DNA from: Vandammella animalimorsus
Lineage (GTDB): Bacteria > Pseudomonadota > Gammaproteobacteria > Burkholderiales > Burkholderiaceae_C
Assembly: GCF_002285265.1 (NCBI RefSeq)
Contig: NZ_NSJB01000005.1
Coordinates: forward strand, 62,001-126,000
DNA length: 64,000 nucleotides
Reading direction: 5' to 3'
The position numbers and the translations under genes are program-made. Positions 1-8,693 of the stretch are shown one piece after another. The notes under the pieces were generated by a model that had not been told where the DNA came from, ran no database searches, and saw only the letters and a program-made list of their open reading frames with translations. Within the stretch, counting starts at the first letter, position 1. Each line of letters opens with the position of its first letter.

Positions 1-155
1 GGCGGTAGCACGGCGTGATACGCCCCGGGCCTGGCCGCGCCGCGCCGGGGCAGCTCTGCGATAAACCCCTCATTGACGCACAGGCGGCGCCCTGGGCACC
101 ATGCCCTGCGCCGCCTGCCTGCAAACTCAGCAAAACAGCCAAGAGGGCCAACGCC

Positions 156-2042
156 ATGCAGCACCAGCTACCGCAGCAACCACAACCGGACCTGCCCCAC
201 CTGCCCAGCGACCCGGCGCAACACGATGCCCGCCCGACGGCGCGGCCCGTGCAGGAGCGGCGCTTTACCACGCACGACGGGCTGTCGCTGTTCTACCGGC
301 ACTGGCCGGCCGTGCAGCCTGCCGCGCCCGTGGCACAGGGCGATGCGGCCTACGGCGTGCAGGCCGCGGCGCCCACGCCCACCATCGTGCTGCTGCACCG
401 CGGCCATGAGCATTCGGGGCGCATGGCGCACCTGGTCGAGGAGCTGGCGCTGCCGCAGTTCCAGTTCTTCGCCTGGGATGCGCGCGGCCATGGCCTGTCA
501 GGCGGCGAGCGCGGCGACAGCCCGGGCTTTGCCACCAATGTGCGCGACCTGCAGGACTTTGCCCAGCACCTGCAGCAGCAGCACGGCGTGGCCCCGCAGG
601 ACATGGCCCTGGTGGCGCAAAGCGTGGGCGCGGTGCTGGCCGCCACCTGGGTGCACGACTACGCGCCGCCGATCCGCGCCCAGGTGCTGGCCGCGCCGGC
701 CTTCGACATCAAGCTGTACGTGCCCTTTGCGCGCCCCGCGCTGAAGCTGCTGCACAGGCTGCGCGGCAAGTTCTTCGTCAACAGCTACGTCAAGCCGCGC
801 TTTCTGACGCATGACCGCGAGCGCGCTGCCAGCTACGCCAGCGATGCGCTGATCACCCGGCCCATTGCCGTGAACGTGCTGCTGGATTTGTACGACACGG
901 CCGAGCGCATCGTCGCCGACGCCCAGGCCATCCGCGCGCCCACGCAATTGCTCGTCTCGGGCAGCGACTTCGTGGTGCGCACCGGCGTGCAGCAGCGTTT
1001 TTTCGAGCGCCTGGGCGCCAGCCTCAAAGAGCACATCGTGCTGCCGGGCTTCTACCACGACACCCTGGGCGAGCGCGACCGCGCCCACGCTGTGGCCCAG
1101 GCGCGGCGCTTCATCCTCGCCGCCTGGGATGCGCCCGCGCCGCCCAGCCTGCGCCAGGCCGACCGCGCCGGCCCCGGCTGCGCCCAGGCCCAGGCGCTGG
1201 CCGCGCCGCTGCCGCCAGGCTCGCTGGCGCAGCGCTACTGGCAGCTGCAGCGCGCCGCGCTGCGCTGGGGCAGCCGCTTCTCCAACGGGCTGAAGCTGGG
1301 CTTCGAGACTGGCTTCGACTCCGGCAGCACGCTGGATTACGTGTACCGCAACCGGGCCGACAGCCCCAGCGCGCTGGGCCGCCTCATGGATCGCAACTAC
1401 CTGAACTCCATCGGCTGGCGCGGCATCCGCCAGCGCAAGCGCCACCTCGAAGAGCTGCTGCACCTGGCCATGCAGCGGCTGCACGAGGCCGGCCAGCCGC
1501 TGCGCATGGTGGACATCGCCGCAGGCCACGGCCGCTACATGCTCGAAGCCATTGCCCAGCGCCCGGCCGGGATCGCGCTGCCCGAGCAGGTGCTGCTGCG
1601 CGACTACAGCGACATCAACGTGCGCGACGGCCAGGCCCTGATCGCCGCCAAGGGCTTGGCGGACGTGGCGCGCTTTGCCAAGGGCGACGCCTTCGACGAG
1701 CAGGACCTGGCCCAGCTGCAGCCGCGCCCCACGCTGGCCGTGGTCTCCGGCCTGTACGAGCTGTTTGACGACAACGCGCTGGTGGCGCGCTCGCTGGCCG
1801 GGCTGGCCCAGGCCGTGCCCCCAGGCGGCTACCTGATCTACACCGGCCAGCCCTGGCACCCGCAGCAGGAGCTCATCGCCCGGGCCCTGAGCAGCCACCG
1901 CGGCGGCCAGCCCTGGGTGATGCGCCTGCGCAGCCAGGCCGAGATGGACGAGCTGGTGGCCGCCGCCGGCTTTCGCAAGCTGACCCAGCGCATCGACCGC
2001 TGGGGCATCTTCAGCGTCTCGCTGGCGCAGCGCCTGGGCTGA
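156..2042 (+). CDS. Bifunctional alpha/beta hydrolase / class I SAM methyltransferase
   Basis: This 628-residue protein fuses two enzymes. Residues about 25-335 are an alpha/beta hydrolase of the monoacylglycerol-lipase (Hydrolase_4) type. It has a WDARGHGLSGG segment, a nucleophile elbow AQSVG near residue 155 in place of the usual GHSMG, and a probable catalytic His in GFYHD near residue 300. Residues about 390-628 are a SAM-dependent methyltransferase with motif I VDIAAGHGRY near 452. The ATG at 156 is chosen because aagaggg lies about eight bases upstream and the hydrolase domain follows; the frame is open further upstream but shows no domain there. The next gene is a PAP2-phosphatase fusion, so a role in membrane lipid or lipid-linked head-group metabolism is inferred. 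The substrate is unknown. Confidence 0.85.
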   Translation: MQHQLPQQPQPDLPHLPSDPAQHDARPTARPVQERRFTTHDGLSLFYRHWPAVQPAAPVAQGDAAYGVQAAAPTPTIVLLHRGHEHSGRMAHLVEELALPQFQFFAWDARGHGLSGGERGDSPGFATNVRDLQDFAQHLQQQHGVAPQDMALVAQSVGAVLAATWVHDYAPPIRAQVLAAPAFDIKLYVPFARPALKLLHRLRGKFFVNSYVKPRFLTHDRERAASYASDALITRPIAVNVLLDLYDTAERIVADAQAIRAPTQLLVSGSDFVVRTGVQQRFFERLGASLKEHIVLPGFYHDTLGERDRAHAVAQARRFILAAWDAPAPPSLRQADRAGPGCAQAQALAAPLPPGSLAQRYWQLQRAALRWGSRFSNGLKLGFETGFDSGSTLDYVYRNRADSPSALGRLMDRNYLNSIGWRGIRQRKRHLEELLHLAMQRLHEAGQPLRMVDIAAGHGRYMLEAIAQRPAGIALPEQVLLRDYSDINVRDGQALIAAKGLADVARFAKGDAFDEQDLAQLQPRPTLAVVSGLYELFDDNALVARSLAGLAQAVPPGGYLIYTGQPWHPQQELIARALSSHRGGQPWVMRLRSQAEMDELVAAAGFRKLTQRIDRWGIFSVSLAQRLG

Positions 2043-2065
2043 GAGCCTGCTGCCAAGGACGCGCC

Positions 2066-3547
2066 ATGGGCCACGCCATCACCCACAACGCCATCCCCAA
2101 AGCCACCCCCGCCGCCCTGCCGCCGCGCCCGCCCGGCCTGTGGCGGCAGGCGCTGTGGCGCCTGCTGGCGCTGGCCGTGTTGTTCTATACCAGCTATGGC
2201 CTGGCCAACTACGCGGCCGAGCAGCGCGCCCTGGGCCACTGGGGCAGCCAGGGCGTGGGCAGCGTGGTGTTCGACTGGGAGCGCCACATCCCGCTGTGGC
2301 CCTGGACCATCGTGCCCTACTGGTCCATCAACCTGCTCTACGCGCTGTCGCTGTTCGTCTGCCGCTCGCGCCAAGAGCTGCTGACGCACTGGCGGCGGCT
2401 GCTGACGGTGCAGGCCGTGGCCATCGCCTGTTTCTTGCTGTGGCCGCTGCGTTTTGCCTGGCAGCGCCCGGCCATCGACGGCGCCTTCGGCCTGCTGTTC
2501 GATGCGCTGATGGGCTTTGACAAGCCCTTCAACCAGGCGCCCTCGCTGCACATCGCGCTGCTGGTGGTGCTCTGGCTGCTGTACGGGCGCCACCTGCAGG
2601 CGCGCTGGGCCCGCTGGCTGCTGCACGGCTGGTTTGCGCTGATCGGCCTGTCGGTGCTGACCACCTGGCAGCACCACTTCATCGACCTGCCCACCGGCGC
2701 GCTGCTGGGCCTGCTGGCCGCCTGGCTCTGGCCCATGCCGCCACTGGCGCACGTCGCCCCCGGCCCGGCCCCGGCCGACGCCGCCCGGCGCCGGCTGGCG
2801 CGGCGCTACCTGCTCGGGGCGCTGGCCTGCGCGGCGCTGGCCGCGCTGCTGGCCCGCCTGGGCCAGCCCGCCGCCCTGTGGCTGCTGTGGCCGGCCACGG
2901 CGCTGCTGCTGGTGGCCGGCCATTACGCCCGGTGGGGCAGCGCGGGCTTTCAAAAGCGCCCCGATGGCCGCCACAGCACGGCCAGCCGCTGGCTGCTGGC
3001 CCCGTACACGCTGGCGGCCTGGCTGAACCGCCGCTGGTGGACGCGACGCCACCCGCAGCCGAACGCCATCGCCCCGGGCCTGTGGCTGGGCCGCATGCCG
3101 GCGCGGCCCGGGCCCGAGCTGCCGCCGCAATGCGCCGCGCTGATCGACCTGTGCGCCGAGCTGCCCTGCCCGCGCGCCGTGCACCGCCAGCTGGCCCATT
3201 ACACCGCCCTGCCCTGGCTGGACTTGCTGACGCCCACGGCCGAGCAATGCCTGCAGGCGGCCGACGCCATCGAGGCAGCGCGCCGCCAGGCGCCCGGCCA
3301 GGCCGTGCTGGTGTGCTGCGCGCTGGGCTATTCGCGCAGCGCCATGGCCGTGGCCGCCTGGCTGCTGCGCTATGGCCACGCCGCCACCCCGGCCGAGGCC
3401 GTCGCCCGATTGCAGGCGGCCCGCACCCAGGCCGTGCTGCACGCCAGCCACCGCGCCGTGCTGGCGCAATTGACCATCAAGTTGGCCGGCAAGTTGGCCA
3501 ACGAACCGGCCATCCGCCCGCAACCCAGAGCCTGTGCACATGACTGA
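2066..3547 (+). CDS. PAP2 phosphatase / dual-specificity phosphatase fusion, membrane protein
   Basis: This 493-residue inner-membrane protein joins two phosphatase types. The N-terminal half has about six membrane segments and carries the PAP2 motifs PSLHI near residue 160 and HHFIDLPTG near 204, as expected for a lipid-phosphate phosphatase. Further hydrophobic segments cover about 245-290. The C-terminal part is a cytosolic dual-specificity (tyrosine-phosphatase-like) domain with the CX5R signature CALGYSR near residue 417. It starts 23 bases after the hydrolase-methyltransferase gene, so the two are probably co-transcribed. I infer dephosphorylation of a phospholipid precursor such as phosphatidylglycerophosphate or an isoprenoid phosphate; the substrate is not readable from the sequence. 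Confidence 0.85.
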   Translation: MGHAITHNAIPKATPAALPPRPPGLWRQALWRLLALAVLFYTSYGLANYAAEQRALGHWGSQGVGSVVFDWERHIPLWPWTIVPYWSINLLYALSLFVCRSRQELLTHWRRLLTVQAVAIACFLLWPLRFAWQRPAIDGAFGLLFDALMGFDKPFNQAPSLHIALLVVLWLLYGRHLQARWARWLLHGWFALIGLSVLTTWQHHFIDLPTGALLGLLAAWLWPMPPLAHVAPGPAPADAARRRLARRYLLGALACAALAALLARLGQPAALWLLWPATALLLVAGHYARWGSAGFQKRPDGRHSTASRWLLAPYTLAAWLNRRWWTRRHPQPNAIAPGLWLGRMPARPGPELPPQCAALIDLCAELPCPRAVHRQLAHYTALPWLDLLTPTAEQCLQAADAIEAARRQAPGQAVLVCCALGYSRSAMAVAAWLLRYGHAATPAEAVARLQAARTQAVLHASHRAVLAQLTIKLAGKLANEPAIRPQPRACAHD

Positions 3548-4079
3548 AGAAAAGCCCGCCATGCCATGCCCGCCGTCATGCCCGCCATCGGCCCCCAGCG
3601 CTGCGGCCGAGGCCAGCGCGCAACGCTACCAATGGGCCGTGCTGGCGGCCGTGCTGCGCCAGGGCCGGCTGATCGATGGCTGCAGCAACGCCCTGGCCGC
3701 GCTGGCGCTGCTGCTGCTGGCGGCGCAGGCGACCACCGCCTGGCCCTGGCCCAGCCAGCCTGGCCTGTGGGCCGCGCTGGGCCTGGCCGTCAGCCTGTTG
3801 GCCGCATGGGCGCAAAAGCTCAGCGCCGCGCGCACGGCCATCGACGCGCAGCTGCTGCACTGGCTGGCCTGCCACGCCAGCGATGCGCAGCAAGCGGCCA
3901 GCCAGCTCGATGCCGCCCTGCAGGCCCTGGGCCTGCACCCCGGCCATGCCGCTGCGCCGCCGCGCCCCTGGCCGCAACGCCAGCGCGCCTGCCTGCAGCT
4001 GCTGCGCCGGCAGGCCGGCTGGCTGCTGCTGCAGGGCGCAGCCCTGGCGCTGGCGCTGCTGGCAGCGCGCATCACTTGA
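3540..4079 (+). CDS. Small hypothetical inner-membrane protein
   Basis: I do not recognise a named family for this 179-residue protein. It has a Pro/Ala/Ser-rich N-terminus of about 30 residues. A conserved-looking RQGRLIDGCSN stretch precedes a first hydrophobic segment, a second lies near residues 70-90, and a third is at the extreme C-terminus. The ATG at 3540 overlaps the stop of the upstream phosphatase gene (3545-3547), and a GTG at 3534 is the alternative start. The overlap implies translational coupling, so it likely works in the same lipid-related pathway. Confidence 0.65.
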   Translation: MTEEKPAMPCPPSCPPSAPSAAAEASAQRYQWAVLAAVLRQGRLIDGCSNALAALALLLLAAQATTAWPWPSQPGLWAALGLAVSLLAAWAQKLSAARTAIDAQLLHWLACHASDAQQAASQLDAALQALGLHPGHAAAPPRPWPQRQRACLQLLRRQAGWLLLQGAALALALLAARIT

Positions 4080-4124
4080 TGGCTGCGCGGGGCCGGTGGC
4101 CGCCCGCCGATACAATCGCGCCCC

Positions 4125-4559
4125 ATGCAAGCGACACTGAAACTGCTGCTGTGGCTGATCGCCGCAGTGGCTTTGCTCATGGCCGGGTTTGCCTTTCGCG
4201 GCTGGCCCGGCTTCATGCTGGCGCTGGGCGCGGTGGTGTTTTTCGTGCTGCTGCACCTGAGCCGGGTACTGCGCGTGCTGCGCGCGGCGGCCAGCTCGCC
4301 CAAGGGCTTTGTCTCCAGCGCCGTGATGCTCAACAGCCGCTTGCAGGCCGGCATGACGCTGCTGCAGGTCGTGCAGCACACCCGCGCGCTGGGCGAGCCG
4401 CAAGGCCCGCTGGGCCAGGCCGAGGAGGTCTACCGCTGGCAAGACCCGGGCGGGGCCTGGCTGGATTGCCGCTTTCGCGCCGGCCGCCTGCAAAGCTGGC
4501 AACTGGGCCGCGCGACCGACGTTGATGCCGGTGCGGCCACCGCAAGCGCAGCGCCATGA
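4125..4559 (+). CDS. Hypothetical inner-membrane protein, 144 aa
   Basis: The protein has two hydrophobic N-terminal segments (about residues 4-22 and 28-48), followed by a cytosolic part of about 95 residues with no motif I can name. The sequence tacaatcgcgccccATG just before it suggests a nearby -10 element (tacaat at 4111-4116), so it may have its own promoter. It lies 45 bases after the preceding membrane-protein gene. Its length and layout are typical of small conserved Burkholderiales membrane proteins. No function is assigned. Confidence 0.65.
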   Translation: MQATLKLLLWLIAAVALLMAGFAFRGWPGFMLALGAVVFFVLLHLSRVLRVLRAAASSPKGFVSSAVMLNSRLQAGMTLLQVVQHTRALGEPQGPLGQAEEVYRWQDPGGAWLDCRFRAGRLQSWQLGRATDVDAGAATASAAP

Positions 4560-4595
4560 GAGCCTGCTCACGCGCTGGGCGCGCGCCGAAAAATT

Positions 4596-4614
4596 GCGGC
4601 CCGGCACGGGCCGC
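4596..4614. terminator. GC-rich hairpin after the lipid-related block
   Basis: GCGGCCCG at 4596-4603 and CGGGCCGC at 4607-4614 form a perfect 8-bp stem with a three-base loop. A second overlapping GCCGCC/GGCGGC stem follows, and a T5 run lies about 30 bases further on. This could terminate the 0.2-4.6 kb operon, but there is no T-tract directly after the stem. Confidence 0.3.
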
Positions 4615-4752
4615 CGCTTGGCGGCGCGCCGATAATGGCGGGTTTTTGACGATGGTCGCGCCTGCGCTGCCGCCCCGCTGGCGGTTTGTGCCCTGCGCGC
4701 CCAGCCTTGCCACCGCCACTGTCCGCTAGCCCCTCGCCTTGCCTGCCCCACC

Positions 4753-5604
4753 ATGGACCGCGAGCTGCCACATCCCCACGCCGCCCCCCTGGCCCCTGGC
4801 CGGGCACCTGCAGGTGCCCAGCGGCCCCGGCTGACCATCGCGGTACTGGCCTGCAATGAAGAGCGGCACATCGGCCAATGCCTGCAAAGCGCCGCCTTTG
4901 CCGACGAGGTGGTGGTGGTGGACGCCGGCAGCACCGACAGGACGGTGGAGATCGCCCGCAGCATGGGCGCGGCCGTGCATGTGCACGCGGACTGGCACGG
5001 CTTTGCCGTGCAGCGCAACCGCCTGCTGGAGCACGCCAGCGGCGATTTCGTCTTCTTCCTCGATGCCGACGAGGTGATCTCGCCGGCCTTCCAGCAAGAG
5101 CTGCTGGCCATCGTCGCGCAGGACGACCGGCAGGCCGTCTGGTGCATCCGCTGGCAGCTGGTGGCATTCGGCCGCGTGCTGCCGCGCAGCATGTCGCGCA
5201 CCCGGGTCGTGCGCCTGTTCCCGCGGCAATTGATCGAACGCTTCGAGGGCGTGGTGCACGAGCAGGCCCTGCTGCGCGCGCCCGCACCGCGCAAGGACAT
5301 CCAGGCCCTGCTGGTGCACTACACCAACCCCGACGTCAGCACCTCCATGGCCAAGGTGATGCAGTACGCCATGCTGGGCGCGACCAAGCGCAAGGCGCAG
5401 GGCAAGCGAGGCGGCGTGCTGCGCGGCCTGGCCGCGGCGCTGGTGGCCTTTGTGCGCTATTACCTGCTGCGCCTGGGCCTGCTGGGCGGCGGCGCGGGTT
5501 TTCTCTACTGCTTCTTCAAGGCGCTGGAGAGCTTTTTGCGCTATGCGGCGCTGCGCTACGACTACGAGCGCCTCAGTGACGATGTCCAGCGCCGCCGCCA
5601 CTGA
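4753..5604 (+). CDS. Family 2 glycosyltransferase, WaaE-like
   Basis: This 283-residue GT2-family glycosyltransferase resembles the LPS core beta-1,4-glucosyltransferase WaaE/KdtX group. It has the nucleotide-binding segment LACNEERHIGQC near residue 36, VVVDAGSTDRT near 55 and the metal-binding DAD in FFLDADEV near 102. The C-terminal 60 residues are hydrophobic and basic, consistent with peripheral inner-membrane association. The next gene, an O-antigen ligase, starts inside its 3' end, so the pair probably builds and caps lipopolysaccharide. The true acceptor sugar is unknown. Confidence 0.85.
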   Translation: MDRELPHPHAAPLAPGRAPAGAQRPRLTIAVLACNEERHIGQCLQSAAFADEVVVVDAGSTDRTVEIARSMGAAVHVHADWHGFAVQRNRLLEHASGDFVFFLDADEVISPAFQQELLAIVAQDDRQAVWCIRWQLVAFGRVLPRSMSRTRVVRLFPRQLIERFEGVVHEQALLRAPAPRKDIQALLVHYTNPDVSTSMAKVMQYAMLGATKRKAQGKRGGVLRGLAAALVAFVRYYLLRLGLLGGGAGFLYCFFKALESFLRYAALRYDYERLSDDVQRRRH

Positions 5605-6886
5605 GCCCAGGCCACGCGCGCCGGCCGGGCGCTGGGAGCGCGCCAGCAGCGCAGCGGCCTTCCTGGTGCCGGCGCTGGCGCTGGCGCTGCCCTCGGGCTA
5701 CTCCTGGGGGGCGCTGCTGCTGCTGCTGCTGGCGCTGGGCAATCTCTACCACTGGCCCAGAACCCTGCCGCGGCTGGATGCCGGCAGCTGGCTGCTGGCG
5801 GCCACCATCCTGGCCATGGGGCTGATGTGGGCCATCCAGGGCGATGCCCAGGCCGGCGCGGCGCGCTGGGACCGGTTCAGCAAATACGCCCTGGCCCTGC
5901 CCTGCCTGGGCTATGCGCTGGCCCACCCGCCCAGCGCCCAGGCGCTGGAAAAAGGCCTGCTGGCCGGCTGCCTGGGGGCCGGCGGCATCGCGCTGTGGCA
6001 GGTCTATGGCCTGGGCATGGCCAGGGCCGCGGGCCACACCAATGCCATCCAGTTCGGCAACCTGGCGCTGCTGCTGGCGGTGCTGGCGGGCATCGTGCTG
6101 GCCTGCCATTACCAGCGGCTGCGGCCGGGCATGCGGCTGGGGCTGGTGCTGGCCATTGGCGCGGCGTTCGGCGCCTCGGTGCTCTCGCTCACGCGCGGCG
6201 GCTGGCTGGCCTTGCTGCTGTTGCCGCTGCTGGCCTGGCCGCTGCTGCGCCGGCCCGGGCGGCCCGCCAGGCCCGCTTGGCCGGCTTGGCAATGGGCGGC
6301 CCTGCTGCTGGCCTTGCTGGCGCCGCTGGCCGTCAGCCTGCCGCAGGTCGTGCAGCGCCTGCAGCTGATGGGCACGGAGGTGGCCGCCTACCAGACCCAG
6401 GGCGATGCCAGCACCTCCATCGGCCACCGCCTGGAGCACTGGCGCCTGGCCTGGCACATGGGCCAGCAAAAGCCCTGGCTGGGCTGGGGCGACGCGGGCT
6501 ACAAGCAGGAAAAGCTGCGCCTGGCGCAGGCTGGCCAGTTCGACATCAACACCACCTACTTCGACCACGCCCACAACGAGGTGCTGGATCTGTTCTCCAA
6601 GCGCGGGCTGCTGGGCGTGGCGCTGCTGCTGGCGTTCTACGGCGTGCCGCTGGCCTTGTTCTGGCCCAGCCGCGCGCGCCAGGCAGCGCTGCTGGCCGCA
6701 GCGCCGCCGCCATGGCAGCAGGCACAATGGTGGTCGCTGCGCCTGATGGGCTCGGCCATCGCCCTGATGTACATCGGCTTTGGCTGGACGCAGGTGTTCT
6801 TCGCGCACAACAGCGGCACCATGTTCTATCTGTTCATGCTCATGCTGTGCTGGGCCGCGCTGCGCCGCCTGGAGCAGCGCGCATGA
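5582..6886 (+). CDS. O-antigen ligase family protein (WaaL/Wzy_C type)
   Basis: This is a 434-residue polytopic membrane protein with about 10-12 hydrophobic segments. Before its last membrane helices it has a long periplasmic loop with the Wzy_C/WaaL signature HAHNEVLDLFSKRG near residue 328; this His lies in the loop thought to be catalytic in ligases. The ATG at 5582 overlaps the glycosyltransferase stop (5602-5604) by 23 bases, which suggests translational coupling. Its role is transfer of undecaprenyl-linked O-antigen or another glycan to the lipid A core in the periplasm. Some family members are polymerases or protein O-oligosaccharyltransferases, so the exact reaction is inferred. Confidence 0.85.
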   Translation: MSSAAATEPRPRAPAGRWERASSAAAFLVPALALALPSGYSWGALLLLLLALGNLYHWPRTLPRLDAGSWLLAATILAMGLMWAIQGDAQAGAARWDRFSKYALALPCLGYALAHPPSAQALEKGLLAGCLGAGGIALWQVYGLGMARAAGHTNAIQFGNLALLLAVLAGIVLACHYQRLRPGMRLGLVLAIGAAFGASVLSLTRGGWLALLLLPLLAWPLLRRPGRPARPAWPAWQWAALLLALLAPLAVSLPQVVQRLQLMGTEVAAYQTQGDASTSIGHRLEHWRLAWHMGQQKPWLGWGDAGYKQEKLRLAQAGQFDINTTYFDHAHNEVLDLFSKRGLLGVALLLAFYGVPLALFWPSRARQAALLAAAPPPWQQAQWWSLRLMGSAIALMYIGFGWTQVFFAHNSGTMFYLFMLMLCWAALRRLEQRA

Positions 6887-6941
6887 CCCTGCACATGCAC
6901 TGGCCGGCCCGTTTTTCTTTTCGCTGCACTGCATCCCTGCC

Positions 6942-7313
6942 ATGCACCACACCAAAGGCGCCCAGACCCTGACCCTGACCGGCCTGCGCTTTGATGCCAA
7001 CCTGGGCATCCTGGCGCATGAGCGCAATGCCCCGCAGCCCATCCAGGTTGATGCAGAGCTGCACCAGGGCACGCAGCCGCTGCTGCCCGCCGACGACGAC
7101 ATCCACAGTGTGCTGGACTACCGCAAGGTGCGCCAGATCATCATCGACGAGTGCACGGCCGAGCACGTCAACCTGCTGGAGACCCTGATCGGCAAGGTCT
7201 CGCACCGGCTGATGCAGCTGCCCGGCGTCATCGGCGTGCGCGTGCGCATTGCCAAGCTGGCCATCTTCGACGACTGCGAGGTGGCCATCCGCATGGAAAC
7301 CGGCCAGTGGTAA
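6942..7313 (+). CDS. folB: Dihydroneopterin aldolase
   Basis: This 123-residue protein is a FolB-type tunnelling-fold enzyme of folate biosynthesis, cleaving 7,8-dihydroneopterin to 6-hydroxymethyl-dihydropterin and glycolaldehyde. Seen in the sequence are the substrate-anchoring region HVNLLETLIGKV, the Tyr in VLDYRKV and the Lys in VRIAKLAIFDDCEVAI that correspond to the family's catalytic Tyr and Lys. Length matches the family (about 120). The ATG at 6942 is the first start that gives the normal N-terminus. It follows the O-antigen ligase by 55 bases and may be transcribed with it, although it is functionally unrelated. A FolX epimerase cannot be fully excluded. Confidence 0.88.
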   Translation: MHHTKGAQTLTLTGLRFDANLGILAHERNAPQPIQVDAELHQGTQPLLPADDDIHSVLDYRKVRQIIIDECTAEHVNLLETLIGKVSHRLMQLPGVIGVRVRIAKLAIFDDCEVAIRMETGQW

Positions 7314-7522
7314 CGCCGCCGCCCGGGCGCTGATCGCCGGGCGCCGATTGCAACCAATTGCAACATGGCGCCCAAAAGCCGTGGCACCCCATGGCGCGGC
7401 AGGGCACATGCGGCGCGGCTTGGGCCTGCCGGGGCCTTGCCAGCACAGGCCCCGCGCCCCGATGTGGCCGCGCAGGCCGCGCCCAGCCAGCATCTTGCAA
7501 AAAATCAACAAAGCGGCCAAAA
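7314..7522. other. Gene-free stretch upstream of the nrd operon
   Basis: With the leader that follows, this stretch forms a 474-base gap (7314-7787) between folB and nrdH. I see no coding region here. It contains a short direct repeat (attgcaac at about 7347 and 7358) and turns A-rich at about 7494-7525. The nrd promoter is expected around or just after the NrdR boxes at 7523-7569, but I cannot place a convincing -35/-10 pair. The 7570-7787 leader holds a GGCCCC/GGGGCC hairpin near 7612-7626. Confidence 0.5.
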
Positions 7523-7569
7523 ACACTAGATGTAGTGTTTTGCTTGCAGAATGCCACTACATCTAGTGG
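7523..7569. promoter_or_regulatory. Pair of NrdR boxes
   Basis: Two 16-bp near-palindromes, ACACTAGATGTAGTGT (7523-7538) and CCACTACATCTAGTGG (7554-7569), match the NrdR-box form ACACWATATATWGTGT in their outer arms. Their centres are 31 bp apart, the three-helical-turn spacing known for NrdR boxes. They sit about 220 bp before nrdH. NrdR is the ATP/dATP-sensing repressor of ribonucleotide reductase genes, so this operon is predicted to belong to its regulon. Confidence 0.85.
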
Positions 7570-7787
7570 CTGGGCCGCCGGGCTATGGTAGCATCGCCCG
7601 GTTTGCATCGGCGGCCCCAACGGGGCCACGCCACAGGCCCTGGCAAGGACCGCTGGATGGCCGCCCGCCATGCAATTTCGAGGGAGGAGACCCGCCGCAC
7701 GGCCCGGCATGGGCAAACCGCTGCCGCGACCTGAGGGACGCCCCCTTGCGCACGCCACCCCATCGTCTGAAAGAAGGAGAGCCACCC

Positions 7788-8018
7788 ATGCAGGTCACGG
7801 TCTACAGCACGCCCTCATGCGTCCAGTGCACCGCCACCTACCGCGCCCTCGATCGCCAGGGCATTGCCTATGAGGTCGTCGACCTGTCCCAGGACAGCGC
7901 CGCCATGGCGATGGTGAAAAACCTGGGCTATACCCAGGCGCCGGTGGTCGTTGCCAACGACATGCACTGGAGCGGCTTTCGCCCCGACAAGATCGCCAGC
8001 CTGACGGCCACGGCCTGA
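7788..8018 (+). CDS. nrdH: Glutaredoxin-like electron donor NrdH
   Basis: This 76-residue redoxin of the NrdH family reduces class Ib ribonucleotide reductase. The redox motif CVQC lies at residues 11-14, with the preceding VYSTPS strand typical of the family. The central APVVV with its cis-proline and the C-terminal WSGFRPDKI helix match NrdH, which is recharged by thioredoxin reductase. The ATG at 7788 follows a strong aagaagga ribosome site. It is the first gene of nrdH-nrdI-nrdE. Confidence 0.92.
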   Translation: MQVTVYSTPSCVQCTATYRALDRQGIAYEVVDLSQDSAAMAMVKNLGYTQAPVVVANDMHWSGFRPDKIASLTATA

Positions 8019-8115
8019 AGCGCCCATTCACGCTCTGCGCGCCGCTGCGCCGCCTCTTGCGCGCCGCCCCCCGGCTGCTTGCCCGGGGCTGCCACGACCG
8101 CATTGCCGTTGCCGC

Positions 8116-8568
8116 ATGATCGTTTACTTCTCCAGCGTTTCAGAGAACACGCACCGCTTCGTCGAGAAGCTGGCCCTGCCCGCGCAGCGCATCCCGCTGA
8201 AGGCGGCGCAGGCCGAGCAGTGCCAGGCCAGCGGGCCCTATGTGCTGATCGTGCCCACTTACGGCGGCGGCAGCCTCAAGGGCGCCGTGCCCAAGCCGGT
8301 CATCGCGTTTCTGAACCAGCCTGAGAACCGCCGCCTGCTGCGCGGCGTGATCGCTGCGGGCAATACCAACTTCGGCACAGCCTACGGGCTGGCCGGGGCG
8401 GTGGTGGCGCAAAAATGCCAGGTGCCGCTGCTCTACAAGTTCGAGCTGCTGGGCACCAGCGACGATGTGCAGCGCGTGCGCCAGGGCATCAGCGCCTTCT
8501 TGCAGCAGGCCGCCCAGCAGCCCGCGCCTTTGCCGGAACCTGCGCCCGAACCTGCGCCACACCCGTAG
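8116..8568 (+). CDS. nrdI: Class Ib RNR flavodoxin NrdI
   Basis: This 150-residue flavodoxin-like protein begins [16 protein letters not shown], the FMN phosphate-binding loop of NrdI. Further family motifs are the TYGGG loop near residue 49 and GNTNFG near 79. NrdI supplies the oxidant for assembling the dimanganese-tyrosyl radical of NrdF. The C-terminal tail of about 20 residues is a Pro/Ala/Glu repeat ([11 protein letters not shown]) not needed by the fold. Its NrdF partner is not encoded in this window. Confidence 0.92.
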   Translation: MIVYFSSVSENTHRFVEKLALPAQRIPLKAAQAEQCQASGPYVLIVPTYGGGSLKGAVPKPVIAFLNQPENRRLLRGVIAAGNTNFGTAYGLAGAVVAQKCQVPLLYKFELLGTSDDVQRVRQGISAFLQQAAQQPAPLPEPAPEPAPHP

Positions 8569-8583
8569 CGCAACGGCCACGCG

Positions 8584-8611
8584 CCGCGGCCGCGGCCGCG
8601 GCTGCGGCTGC
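8584..8611. repeat. Short GC hexamer repeat between nrdI and nrdE
   Basis: CCGCGG is repeated three times and followed by two CTGCGG/CTGCGC-type units. The tract lies in the 125-base nrdI-nrdE gap. It is a simple-sequence tract that can fold on itself, with no protein-coding sense. Confidence 0.5.
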
Positions 8612-8693
8612 GCTGGGGCATGCGCCGCCCGCCTGCCTGCCTTTGCTCTTTTTGTTGACCCCTTTTTGACCCCTCTTTCCCGCCGAGCCCGCC

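Noticed and set aside
1838-3562. 574-codon minus-strand frame opposite the PAP2 fusion
   Set aside because: Shadow frame; Gln/Arg/Gly-rich low-complexity product, while the plus strand has PAP2 and phosphatase motifs.
7570-7787. Possible cobalamin riboswitch in the nrdH leader (GGAGGAGACCCGCC at about 7682 resembles the B12-box)
   Set aside because: The rest of the conserved core (GGGAA...GGTG and the CCACTG region in correct order) is not found, and the match is mostly a GC-rich ribosome-site-like stretch.
8584-8611. Hexamer tract as a CRISPR or phase-variable repeat
   Set aside because: Too short, no spacers, and it lies outside any reading frame that would be switched.
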